From Kuafuiihalomonas sp039024635 (GTDB taxonomy: Bacteria; Myxococcota; Kuafuiibacteriia; Kuafuiibacteriales; Kuafuiibacteriaceae): 58,410 nucleotides of DNA. The translations under genes were made by a program, and so were the position numbers. Under the pieces are notes generated by a model. That model was given only the letters and a program-made list of their open reading frames with translations. It made no database searches and was not told the DNA's origin. Of this stretch, positions 1 to 8,339 are shown piece by piece. Position 1 is the first letter of the stretch, and each line of letters opens with the position of its first letter. The DNA lies in assembly GCA_039024635.1 (NCBI GenBank), contig JBCCQA010000034.1, forward strand, positions 1 to 58,410, written 5' to 3'.

Positions 1-16
1 GGGGATCGCTGTGGGC

Positions 17-44
17 CGGGTGATCTTGCTGTCACCCGTTTTTT
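17..44 (+). terminator. Rho-independent terminator
   Basis: A perfect 7-bp inverted repeat (CGGGTGA at 17-23 and TCACCCG at 32-38) with an 8-base loop is followed directly by six T (39-44). This is the classical shape of an intrinsic terminator for a plus-strand gene lying before the window. The adjacent lipoprotein gene starts 84 bases later. Confidence 0.75.
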
Positions 45-127
45 GCGGCCGTGTGTGGTGGGGGGGCCTTCGCCACCCGACCTCTGCCTACATTTCGCCT
101 CGGGCCTTCAAGTCCTAGGCTCGACCC

Positions 128-1030
128 ATGACGTTCAGGGTCGCGCTGGTCTGTCCTGTTCTCCTCGGAACGCTCAGCTGTGGCTCCCTCGACCTCGGCG
201 ACGAAGCCAACGGCGGTACGGCCGAGATGGACAGGCGGAGCTCCGATTTGGGAGCGAGGGATCTTGGCGTCATTTCGCCCACCGACCAGGACATGGAGCC
301 GCCCTCCGATGCAGGCGCGGGTGAGGATGCCTTGCCAATGGACGTGTTCGCCACCGACATGGACCGGCCCCCTTCGGACTGCGACTACCGCTTCGGATCC
401 GACGGTGCGCTGCGAATCGAGGCGGAGGACCTGCCATTGGTCGATGCCTGGGAGATCCGCAGCGATGAAGGGGGCTTCAGCGGTCGCGGGTACATCCTCT
501 GGACGGGCTCGAGCTCCAACAACCGACCTGGAAACGGCCTCATGCACCTTCGCCTAGCCATTCCCGAGGCGGGTCGCTACAGGTTTCAGTGGCGGAACCG
601 GATCGGGCGGGGCGACAACACGACCGAGCACAACGACACTTGGGTGCGCTTCCCCGATGCGGCCGACTTCTACGGTCTACGCATTCGACAAGGAGAGGAG
701 AGCCGCCGCTATCCCGAGCCCATCTGCGAAGACGAAGACTTCATGGAAGGGGTTAGAAGCCGGGTGGCGGAGGCCCGCTGCGCAGAAGGGTCCACCCGGG
801 ATGGCTGGATGAAGGTCTACTCCTCAGGAGCCCGAGACTGGCGCTGGTCTACGCGCACCTCGGACAACGACGCTCACGACATCTTTGTAGAGTTCGATCA
901 GGCCGGCACCTTCACTCTCGAACTCTCTCAACGGGCCGACTTCCATCTGATCGACCGCCTCGTGCTTCACCGAGAAGACCTCGCTCAGAACGAAGTCGAA
1001 GACGAACGACCGTCCACCCCCTGCTTATAG
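128..1030 (+). CDS. Lipoprotein with Asp-rich linker and carbohydrate-binding-like domain
   Basis: The 300-residue product begins with a short signal peptide ending in a lipobox (LLGTLSCGS, Cys about residue 18), so it is expected to be lipid-anchored. Residues about 20-85 are a disordered Asp/Gly/Pro-rich spacer with repeated DLG and DMD steps. Residues about 90-290 form one globular domain starting RIEAEDLPL. It resembles the C-terminal sugar-binding beta-sandwich attached to glycoside hydrolases and peptidases, and a similar stretch (starting NAEDYAG) ends the 1235-residue protein at 46475-50182. No catalytic motif is visible, so I infer a surface binding protein. It is convergent with the DUF1501 gene, 9 bases away. 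The binding target is unknown. Confidence 0.8.
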   Translation: MTFRVALVCPVLLGTLSCGSLDLGDEANGGTAEMDRRSSDLGARDLGVISPTDQDMEPPSDAGAGEDALPMDVFATDMDRPPSDCDYRFGSDGALRIEAEDLPLVDAWEIRSDEGGFSGRGYILWTGSSSNNRPGNGLMHLRLAIPEAGRYRFQWRNRIGRGDNTTEHNDTWVRFPDAADFYGLRIRQGEESRRYPEPICEDEDFMEGVRSRVAEARCAEGSTRDGWMKVYSSGARDWRWSTRTSDNDAHDIFVEFDQAGTFTLELSQRADFHLIDRLVLHREDLAQNEVEDERPSTPCL

Positions 1031-1039
1031 GGGACCGCT

Positions 1040-2437
1040 TCAGCCGAGGACGCCGATAGTCGAACCTCCCCATCCGGGAAGGGCGGTACGGAGGGCGTCG
1101 TCGTTCAGGCCCAGCCAGCGTCCCAGCGAGGCTGCATAGCTCTCGACCGATGTCGAAGGGATCAGTCGTCCTCCTCCGGCGTCGCGTTCGTGGCCGAAGT
1201 CGGCGGGCGGGAGCTCTCCGTACACTGTGCCACCCCGGACGGCCCCGCCGACGACGAAGCTGTGACCGCCCCAGCCATGGTCCGTCCCGTCTCCGTTCAC
1301 GGCCAGGCTGCGACCAAAATCCGATGCCGTACAAAGCGTCACCTGCTCACTGATGCCAAGGCTCTCCATAGCGCTCTGGAAGGACGTGATGGCACCCGAG
1401 ACCTCGCCTTGCATCCGTGGAAGCGCATTGACCTGGTCGGAGTGGGTGTCGAAGCCGGGCATACTGACTAGGAAGACCTGTCGGCTCATGCCCAGAGAAC
1501 TCCGGGCGGCGATGGCATCCGCGACCGCCTGTAGCTTGGTGCCCAGGCCTCCTTCCGGAAAGCGCGTGGTGACGCCCGTGGCGCCCTTTGTTGCTCTATT
1601 ATAGCGCGCGTTGGCGGTCGAGGCGGCTCGGGTTGCAGCCGCGACGTCGTTCACGATGGAGTGATTGCGCACGCGCTCGTCACGGAAGCGCTGATTGGTC
1701 AAGGTCCTAACCCGGGCCGGCTGGTTCTCTAGCCGATCGTAGAAGGGTAAGGCAGCGGTGCCCTCCGTCTCTTCGCGATTGGTGGTGAACAGATTTCGAG
1801 GGACCGCTCCGTTAGCCGAGATCTCGTAGGGTGAGACGCTTCGTCCGGTCAGAAACAGCTTCGATTGACCGGTCGTGATGGCCGAGAACTCCGGTGCCTC
1901 GTTGACGCTCCGAAGGGCATCGGCGAAGAGCCCGCCCCAGCCGAACTGGGCGCCGCCTTCGGGGGCGAAAGAGCTCCAAGTCGCGACCTGATCGTTGTGC
2001 GAGAACAGGCGGGCAGGAAGACGGACCGAGCCGTCTTTAAAGCTCCCTCGTGTCACCGATTCGATCAGCGGTCCGACGTTTCCGATAATGGCGGCTCGGC
2101 CTGACTCGAAGAGGCCGTGCAGGCCACTCATCTCCGCCGGAAGAGCAAACTGACGCCCCTCGAAGCCGCTCATGTTCAGCGGAAGTAGACCGCTGCGGGC
2201 TCGATAGCTCGGGTCTATGGACAAGAGCGATTGTCGAATCTGTGAGTAGCGATCATAGGCGGGGCCGTCGAAGGGAATGATGGTGTCCCAGTTGTCGAGG
2301 CCGCCGTTGAAAAACAGGTAGACCAGGGCCTTGTACTCGCTCGACTGCGCACGTGCTGGGCGATTGAAGGGCGAAAACGCGAGGCACGCGCTAGCGGAAG
2401 CCGATCCAAGGAGGAAGTGTCGTCGGTTGAGAGTCAT
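1040..2437 (-). CDS. DUF1501 family exported protein
   Basis: 465 residues with a twin-arginine signal (NRRHFLLGSASASACLAF) and an AxA-type cleavage site near residue 30, so it is probably exported folded by Tat. The body matches the DUF1501 family, which has an alkaline-phosphatase/sulfatase-like fold. Motifs seen are FFNGGLDNWDT, SHNDQVATW, GFDTHSDQ and DHGWGGHSF. A good ribosome site (AGGAGA, 5 bases before the ATG at 2437) fixes the start. It lies 19 bases downstream of the DUF1800 gene on the same strand. These two families are usually neighbours and probably act together at the cell surface, but their reaction is not established. Confidence 0.93.
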   Translation of the reverse strand: MTLNRRHFLLGSASASACLAFSPFNRPARAQSSEYKALVYLFFNGGLDNWDTIIPFDGPAYDRYSQIRQSLLSIDPSYRARSGLLPLNMSGFEGRQFALPAEMSGLHGLFESGRAAIIGNVGPLIESVTRGSFKDGSVRLPARLFSHNDQVATWSSFAPEGGAQFGWGGLFADALRSVNEAPEFSAITTGQSKLFLTGRSVSPYEISANGAVPRNLFTTNREETEGTAALPFYDRLENQPARVRTLTNQRFRDERVRNHSIVNDVAAATRAASTANARYNRATKGATGVTTRFPEGGLGTKLQAVADAIAARSSLGMSRQVFLVSMPGFDTHSDQVNALPRMQGEVSGAITSFQSAMESLGISEQVTLCTASDFGRSLAVNGDGTDHGWGGHSFVVGGAVRGGTVYGELPPADFGHERDAGGGRLIPSTSVESYAASLGRWLGLNDDALRTALPGWGGSTIGVLG

Positions 2438-2456
2438 TGAGTTCTCCTGGGCGCAG

Positions 2457-4265
2457 CTAGCGCTGTACGAGGTAGTCTTCAGAGGTCATGACGAGGTAGA
2501 CGGCGAGGCGTACCCGGAGCTCGTCATCGTTTTCGACAGCGGAGAGAATCTCGACGATCTGGCGTTTGGTCTCGGCGCTCATCGAGCCGTAGGCCAGGAA
2601 GCCGTCCAAGTCTTCGACGAGCCCCGAAGGGTTTGGCGCCAAGGGCTGTTCTTTGCCGTAGTTGGGGACCAGCGTGCGTTCGAACATACCCCTGTCGATA
2701 CGGAGGTTCAGAATCTCTTCGAAGTAGTGCTCGGCCTCTTCGAAAGCGAGCTCTCCAGGGTTTCGAAAGACCAGGTGCTGCAAGAGGTTGGCGTCTCCGG
2801 GGATCGTCGTAGGACTCATGATCTGCAGCTCTGGGACGGTCATCCCGGCTCTACCGCTCGAGGTTCCGGGCGCCACGAATCCTGGCCGGTAGAAGTTGAA
2901 GACGGACGGGGATTGGTAAGGCACCTGGCTGATGGCGAGAGGCATGTCTGGATTCCACAAGGGCTCGAAAAACATGACCCGAGATGCATCGGCATCGAAA
3001 GCCCGGGCAAAGTGCGTGAGGCGGATGACGGGTTCCCGGATCTTGCCAAAGCGGTCGTCTTGCCGAGCAGCCCTCGTTCTCGCCTCGTCGTCGAAGAGTA
3101 TCGCGGCCAGAGTTGCTTCCAGGTCTCCACGCTGGCCCGCGCCGACTGTCTCGCCGTTGGGCAGCACGAAGCGTCCTCGGTTGAAGGCTGTCCCGACTCT
3201 TTCGACGTAGGCGGGCTTTGGGTCGCTGGTGACGAAGCGCTGGATGAGCTGGCGCGAGATGAAGGGTCCCACGTTCGGATGATCGAAGATGATGTCGAGG
3301 GCACGGCGAATACTCTCCTGCCCCGGCGTGCCGGCCGGAATGCGTTGGCCGAGGAAGCTCTTCTCGGCCGTCGAGTGGCTTGCTTCGGACATGACGAGCG
3401 GTGCATCCCAGAGGTCGTCTTCGCTGTCGAAGTCGAGGCCCAGGCCAGTAAAGACCTTGGCCAAGCCCGTGATGTCTCGGTTGTTGTAGGTTTCGATGGG
3501 GAGCTTCGCGTCGTCGAGTTTGGGCGTTCCATCCCTTTTGAGCTCCACGGTGCCGATGGAGAAGAGCTGCAGAATCTCTCGAGCGTAGTTCTCGTCCGGG
3601 ACCCGGCCCGTATCGGGATCGGCCTTCTGATTGTCGAGGTAGGTGAGGTAGATGGCCATGGCGGGGGAGTAGGTCACCTCCTCCAGGATGGTTCGGAAGT
3701 TTCCGAACGCATGTGTGATCAGCCGGTCCTGGAGGTAGGCCACGATCTCAGGGTGCTCCGTCAGCTCGTCGCCAACCGCGTTCGAGACAACGAAAATCTG
3801 GGACAAAGCAAAGGCCATGCGTTGGCGTAGCTGGTCGGGCGCGCCGATTGCGTTCTCCCAAAAGGCGAAGTTCGTGGTCTCGAAGAAGAGCTCGCCACCG
3901 AACTCCTCCGCATCGGGCCCGAACAGGTAAGCCCGGTAGCGCTCGATCACCGGTCGTATCGTGGTGGGTGGGAGTGCGACTTGCTGCCGAAACCAAGACG
4001 AGGCCGAAGATCCGGTGAAGGACGTGATGTCTTCTCGGGTCGGTCCAAAGGTCGCCTGCGTGAGGAGGCGGTTGGTGGAAGCGGCGTCGATGAAGCCCGT
4101 GTCACCGGATCCGGGCTCGAGCGGCCTTGGGACGACCGGAGTTGGCGGTCCGCCTTCGTCGGCTTGCTCGTTCTGGAGCCCAGGTGTGCAGCCCGAGCAA
4201 GTCGCAAAGACCAAGAACGTGGCTCTAAGCAAAGGCTCGGAGAGGGTCGGGGTGAGTCGCTCCAC
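2457..4265 (-). CDS. DUF1800 family lipoprotein
   Basis: 602 residues. The N-terminus (LVFATCSGCTPG) looks like a lipoprotein signal. The annotated start is GTG at 4265, and TTG at 4232 would give a more compact signal. The rest is a typical DUF1800 protein: LLTQATFGPTREDI near the start, then RQRMAFALSQIFVVS, NYAREILQLFSIG, KVFTGLG, and QRFVTSDPKP with RLTHFARAF toward the end. Length is normal for the family. It is the first gene of a two-gene operon with DUF1501. The pair is common in Myxococcota, Planctomycetes and Proteobacteria. Function is not known; a role in handling extracellular polymers has been suggested for the family but nothing here tests it. Confidence 0.92.
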   Translation of the reverse strand: MERLTPTLSEPLLRATFLVFATCSGCTPGLQNEQADEGGPPTPVVPRPLEPGSGDTGFIDAASTNRLLTQATFGPTREDITSFTGSSASSWFRQQVALPPTTIRPVIERYRAYLFGPDAEEFGGELFFETTNFAFWENAIGAPDQLRQRMAFALSQIFVVSNAVGDELTEHPEIVAYLQDRLITHAFGNFRTILEEVTYSPAMAIYLTYLDNQKADPDTGRVPDENYAREILQLFSIGTVELKRDGTPKLDDAKLPIETYNNRDITGLAKVFTGLGLDFDSEDDLWDAPLVMSEASHSTAEKSFLGQRIPAGTPGQESIRRALDIIFDHPNVGPFISRQLIQRFVTSDPKPAYVERVGTAFNRGRFVLPNGETVGAGQRGDLEATLAAILFDDEARTRAARQDDRFGKIREPVIRLTHFARAFDADASRVMFFEPLWNPDMPLAISQVPYQSPSVFNFYRPGFVAPGTSSGRAGMTVPELQIMSPTTIPGDANLLQHLVFRNPGELAFEEAEHYFEEILNLRIDRGMFERTLVPNYGKEQPLAPNPSGLVEDLDGFLAYGSMSAETKRQIVEILSAVENDDELRVRLAVYLVMTSEDYLVQR

Positions 4266-4363
4266 ATAGGGGAGAGCGAGGGAGGGGGGACGGCTGTAAA
4301 CCTCTTCCCTCGAGTTCTTCGAGGGCTGAGGAAGGTCTCGTCATCTCGTGACCACGGTCATTC

Positions 4364-5527
4364 ATGACACGGTCTGTCGTCTTGCTCTGTGTGGCCGCTC
4401 TCTTTGGCGCGAGCTGCGGATCCAGCTCCGGACCTTTGGGAAGCGATGGCGGACCAAGGGATGAGGCGGATGCCGGTCGCACGGATGTCGCCATCGTCTC
4501 TCCTCCCTCTCGAGACACAGGTCCAGATACTTCGGGATGGGACGCCTCGGTCGCAGATGACGCGGGCGACCTAGGTGACGCCGGGTCGAGTATCCCCGGC
4601 GACATCGGCCCTGCGGACATGGACGCAGGTCCAACGGACATGGCTTCTACGGCCCCGTTCTTCTGCCTGGATGAAGGCCTGGGGCGAAGAGGGCAGGGGG
4701 AGGATTGTGGCTGCGAAGAGGACTGTAGCTCCGCTGCGCCTCGCTGCGCCCGGAACCTTCTGGTCGACTTCCAGGGCCCCAGCTATTGCACGACCGATTG
4801 CGTCGATGGCGGCTGTCAAAGTGGGTTCTCCTGCCTCGACTTCTTCGGCCTGGGTGAGCCGTTCTGTGAGCGTTGCGTGGGGAGCGTTGGAGACCTGGGG
4901 GACAGCTGCATCTGCGCCGATGATTGTGGCAGCACCACCGTCGGCTCTACGGAGCGGGCGCTCCAATGCCGAGGGGGAGTATGTTCGCTCACCGACTGCA
5001 TTCCCTTCATCGATCTGGGCTGCCCCGAAGACTACAGCTGTGAGCTCAACGGCATCGAGCCTTTGTGCGTCGCCTGCGTAGATGAAGCGACGGGACTAGA
5101 GGGCAGCCAGTGCGGTTGTCAGCGAGACTGCGAATCGGAACTTCAATGCGCAGAGGGCACTTGCCGACGACCATGCGACGACGACGCGGACTGTGCGGTG
5201 GACAGCATCTGCGGGGAAGCGCTCATCGGCGCCTCATTTTGTACGCCGACCCCTCCGACCTGTGACCCGTCCGCTAGCGGCGCTCTGGGCGACTTCTGCG
5301 GCTGCGACGCAGCATGTGGCGCCGAAGCCCCAGAGTGCGTTCAGCTGACGGTCACGTCGAGCTTCTCGGCGGGCTTCTGCACCCTTCGCCCCTGCGACCG
5401 AAGTCAGACCGACGCCTGTGGAACGCAAGAGTTCGAATGCTGTGAGCTTCCCTTCGTCTTCGAGCCGACCTGCTTGGATAGCCGACTGGCCGGACCCTTG
5501 TCGGCGTTCCTGAGCTGCGGACCTTAG
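4364..5527 (+). CDS. Cys-rich lipoprotein with Asp/Gly linker
   Basis: 387 residues. The signal peptide ends in a lipobox (ALFGASCGS, Cys about 19). Residues about 20-95 are a low-complexity linker of the SDGG/DAG/DMD type. The remaining 290 residues are Cys-rich, with repeated units of about 55-60 residues containing GxxCxCxxDC pairs (for example EDCGCEEDC, DSCICADDC, SQCGCQRDC, DFCGCDAAC). These resemble small disulfide-knotted modules and imply an extracytoplasmic location. No enzyme motif is visible. It is divergent from DUF1800 with a gap of 98 bases. Function is unknown; the linker type is shared with the lipoproteins at 128, 40948 and 46475. Confidence 0.8.
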   Translation: MTRSVVLLCVAALFGASCGSSSGPLGSDGGPRDEADAGRTDVAIVSPPSRDTGPDTSGWDASVADDAGDLGDAGSSIPGDIGPADMDAGPTDMASTAPFFCLDEGLGRRGQGEDCGCEEDCSSAAPRCARNLLVDFQGPSYCTTDCVDGGCQSGFSCLDFFGLGEPFCERCVGSVGDLGDSCICADDCGSTTVGSTERALQCRGGVCSLTDCIPFIDLGCPEDYSCELNGIEPLCVACVDEATGLEGSQCGCQRDCESELQCAEGTCRRPCDDDADCAVDSICGEALIGASFCTPTPPTCDPSASGALGDFCGCDAACGAEAPECVQLTVTSSFSAGFCTLRPCDRSQTDACGTQEFECCELPFVFEPTCLDSRLAGPLSAFLSCGP

Positions 5528-5533
5528 GGCGCA

Positions 5534-5564
5534 TCGGGCTCTTCGGCTCATAAGCCCAGAGCCG
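5534..5564 (+). terminator. Weak hairpin after Cys-rich lipoprotein gene
   Basis: GGCTCT and AGAGCC form a 6-bp stem with a loop of about 17 bases just after the stop at 5527. There is no T-run, so this is only a possible terminator. Confidence 0.25.
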
Positions 5565-5811
5565 AGGTTCGCCAAGGACTCGTGGGCGCTCTCCGACCCG
5601 TCTGTATGGGTTGGGGACGCGGAGCAGGAACCCGACCTATGGTGTGAAGCAAAATGGGCGGATCTCTGAGGCTGGGACCCTCGACCTCCAGCCCAGAGGC
5701 CTGCAAGCCAAACCTAGCGGGGTTGCGTACATCAATGAAGCTACTGGAAGCGACGGAGCCTTGGCTACGAAACGAATCAAGACCATGAGCTCTACGCTCG
5801 TCGCTTTCGGT

Positions 5812-7674
5812 ATGGAGGTCATGAGCAAGATTCTACGTCAGCCCCAATCACATCCAATCCCGTCCCTAATCCTAGGAGTGCTTGCCACCGGATGCGGAGG
5901 ATTCGAGCTTGAAACCGAGCCTTCGACCGCTGACTCCGCGCAAGGGCTTGTCGGCGGAACGAGCACGACCCTCAGAGACGAGGTTGGGACCATATCGTTC
6001 TCGGGGGGCGGAAGCTGTACGACCACGCTCATTCACCCTCGGTATGTGGTCACGGCTGCACACTGTCTCGGAGGCACCCTGACGAACAACCAAGTCGTCA
6101 TCGATTATCAGAACATCGACCAGCCCGGCTCCGTGATCATCAATGGTTCTTGGGTGCCCATCGAAAGGATCCATAGCTTTGCGGATCGTCGCTATGAGTA
6201 CACCCAGAACGCCTTCATGACGACCGACATCGCTCTCGTCAAGTTGGCTTGGGACGTGTCGTCGTCGACCGCGGACCCCGCCAAGCTCTCAGATGCCACT
6301 CCGGGCAATGGTGATGACATGACCATCTTTGGCTTTGGCTGCTCGCAACGAAATCCGACCTTGTCCGGAACCGGTAAACAGTACTTCGAACTCGACTTCG
6401 GCGATATCACAGAAGCGCTGTGTCCTGGCGATTCCGGGGGGCCACTCTTCGAAGGAGGTCCAAGCGCCAATGGTCGCCTGTGGGCGGTCAACTCGGACTA
6501 CTTGCCCATTCCGAACACAGACTGGAACGACTGGCCGGACCTCTTTGCTGACGTCCTCGGCTACAGAAACCAGATCGAGGAGGTCATCCGCTACTTCGAA
6601 GCTCGCGACGACTTGGAGGTCGGATTCAACCGACCAGGACCGGCCTACTTCGCGGCCTCTCTGACGACTGGACCCGAAGGTTGCCAGGAAGCCTGCTTGG
6701 CCACGGCTCGGTGCCGCTCCTTCGTCTACACCGAACCAAATGGTTCGACGCCCGCATACTGCTATCTGAAGGAGATGGTCGGGCCTCTTGAACCTTACGA
6801 GGGAGTGGTCTCAGGCGTTTCGACCGTGATCAAGGAGGACTTGGGATTCGTAGGCGGCTACAGGTTCGTCGTCCCCAGCCCGAGACGAGCAGGGGCTTGT
6901 GCAGCCGAGTGCGCGTCGGATTGGCCCACGTGCCAGTCGTGGACGTTCGACGGAACGACATGCTCCTTGAGTAGTCTCGACAAGCTCTTGAGCACCACAA
7001 TTGGTTCTGATTCGGGACACATGAGGCCCCGCAACGAAGAGGATACGGATCGACCAGGAAACGACTATCGGCACTTCGCGAACACGTCTTGGTCGATCTG
7101 TGAGGAAGAGTGCGCCGAAGACCCGAATTGTGCTGCCTATACGCAAACTCAAACGCGCTGCTGGCTCAAGGACAGCCCGGGTCGCCCGCAAACCGCGAAC
7201 GGGATGACCTCGGGCCTCAAGCGAGGCTTCGACATGAATACGGATCGACCAGGGTCCGACATCCGAAACTTCTTCCTTGCGACCAGTGACCCAGAGCTGT
7301 GCCAATCCGAATGTTTCGTTGACCCGAACTGCAGAGCATTTACCTACGTTCCGCCTCGAAACGGACAAGATGCGAGATGCTGGCTCAAAGACAGCGTTCC
7401 CCGGGCAAAGAACACGATGGGCATGCGATCCGGGCGAAAGTCAGGTGGCGTCATGATTGACGACCCTCTGCATACGGACCGGCCAGGCGGAGGCTATCGC
7501 AACTTCGTAGAGGCCGACCCCGATGTTTGTCGATCGACTTGCATCGCAGAGGCCCAGTGTCTCTCCTTCACATGGGTAGAAAGCAGGGAGCGCTGCTACC
7601 TCAAGAGTTCGATCCCGAGTGCTAAGAGCACCGTCAACCTCGCGTCCGGGATCAAGGGCTTCGAGTTTCAATAG
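5812..7674 (+). CDS. Trypsin-like serine protease lipoprotein with PAN/Apple repeats
   Basis: About 620 residues from the ATG at 5812; ATG at 5785 or 5821 is also possible, and no clear ribosome site decides. A signal peptide ends in LGVLATGCGG, a lipobox. Residues about 55-270 are an S1 (chymotrypsin-fold) peptidase with an intact triad: VVTAAHCLGG (His), TTDIALVKL (Asp) and CPGDSGGPLF (Ser). Five Cys-containing units of about 65-75 residues follow, three of them beginning TDRPG. They have the Cys spacing of PAN/Apple domains (CxxxC, CxxFT/Y, RCWLKDS), which in known proteins bind protein or carbohydrate. I infer a surface-anchored protease whose C-terminal array selects substrates. It precedes the sigma factor gene by about 80 bases on the same strand; co-transcription is uncertain. 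Confidence 0.87.
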   Translation: MEVMSKILRQPQSHPIPSLILGVLATGCGGFELETEPSTADSAQGLVGGTSTTLRDEVGTISFSGGGSCTTTLIHPRYVVTAAHCLGGTLTNNQVVIDYQNIDQPGSVIINGSWVPIERIHSFADRRYEYTQNAFMTTDIALVKLAWDVSSSTADPAKLSDATPGNGDDMTIFGFGCSQRNPTLSGTGKQYFELDFGDITEALCPGDSGGPLFEGGPSANGRLWAVNSDYLPIPNTDWNDWPDLFADVLGYRNQIEEVIRYFEARDDLEVGFNRPGPAYFAASLTTGPEGCQEACLATARCRSFVYTEPNGSTPAYCYLKEMVGPLEPYEGVVSGVSTVIKEDLGFVGGYRFVVPSPRRAGACAAECASDWPTCQSWTFDGTTCSLSSLDKLLSTTIGSDSGHMRPRNEEDTDRPGNDYRHFANTSWSICEEECAEDPNCAAYTQTQTRCWLKDSPGRPQTANGMTSGLKRGFDMNTDRPGSDIRNFFLATSDPELCQSECFVDPNCRAFTYVPPRNGQDARCWLKDSVPRAKNTMGMRSGRKSGGVMIDDPLHTDRPGGGYRNFVEADPDVCRSTCIAEAQCLSFTWVESRERCYLKSSIPSAKSTVNLASGIKGFEFQ

Positions 7675-7677
7675 TGA

Positions 7678-7718
7678 GGCCCCGTCCCGCGAAGCTGCAA
7701 TGAACTGGTGATGGGGCC
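7678..7718 (+). promoter_or_regulatory. Hairpin between protease and sigma factor genes
   Basis: GGCCCCGTC (7678-7686) can pair with GATGGGGCC (7710-7718), 9 bp with one G-T pair and a 23-base loop. It follows the protease stop by 3 bases and precedes the sigma gene. It could attenuate read-through; there is no T-run. Confidence 0.35.
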
Positions 7719-7754
7719 GGCTACTGAAATGGGGGCCCTCAATGCTAGCCTCCG

Positions 7755-8339
7755 GTGGCTATGGCCGATGATATCGGAAGCCTGCTGGAGGCGGTTCGTC
7801 GAGGAGACGAGCGCGCTCTCGACCTCCTCTTCTCTTCAGTGTACGATGAGCTTCGTCGCCTGGCCCAGCGTAGTCGGCGACGCCACTCTGGTCATATCAC
7901 CCTGACAACGACAGCCCTCGTTCACGAGGCCTACATCAAACTGGCAAGTGGGAAACCAGGAACGTGGAAAACGCGGAGCCACTTCTTCGCGACAGCGGCC
8001 AAGGTCTTTCGTCATGTTCTCGCCAACTATGCCGAGCGTCGCTCCGCCGCGAAACGCGGAGGTCGAGCAAGACCGCTCCCATTCGATGAGCTCCTCTTCA
8101 TGACGGACCCTCAGATCGTAGAGGCAGTCGCAATCCATCAGGCTCTCGATCGACTCGATGTTGAAGACCCGCGCATGAGTCGAGTGGTAGAGTGCCGAGT
8201 CTTTGGGGGGATGAGCGTCAGCGAGACGGCCGAGGCGCTCGGTGTTTCGGAGGCGACTGTCAAACGGGACTGGCAAGTGGGCGCGGCCTGGCTCTACACG
8301 CAGCTCCGGACCAACTCCTATGAGATCCACCATGGATGA
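7755..8339 (+). CDS. ECF-type RNA polymerase sigma factor
   Basis: 194 residues from GTG at 7755 (ATG at 7761 also fits). It has sigma-70 region 2 (DLLFSSVYDELRRLAQ, TALVHEAYIKL, HFFATAAKVFRHVLANYAE). After a linker comes region 4 with its helix-turn-helix (GMSVSETAEALGVSEATVKRDW). This is the ECF subgroup typically encoded beside Ser/Thr kinases in Planctomycetes, Acidobacteria and Myxococcota. No anti-sigma gene is adjacent. Its last 8 bases overlap the kinase start, so the kinase is the obvious partner and may set sigma activity by phosphorylation, which is inference. Confidence 0.93.
   Translation: MAMADDIGSLLEAVRRGDERALDLLFSSVYDELRRLAQRSRRRHSGHITLTTTALVHEAYIKLASGKPGTWKTRSHFFATAAKVFRHVLANYAERRSAAKRGGRARPLPFDELLFMTDPQIVEAVAIHQALDRLDVEDPRMSRVVECRVFGGMSVSETAEALGVSEATVKRDWQVGAAWLYTQLRTNSYEIHHG

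Noticed and set aside
2331..3830. 499-codon plus-strand ORF antisense to DUF1501/DUF1800
   Set aside because: It is a shadow of the two well-recognised genes on the other strand, caused by high GC.
6600..7670. DNA-level repeats in the PAN region as a possible recombination array
   Set aside because: The similarity is mainly at protein level (TDRPG units); base identity between units is limited, so it is ordinary domain duplication.
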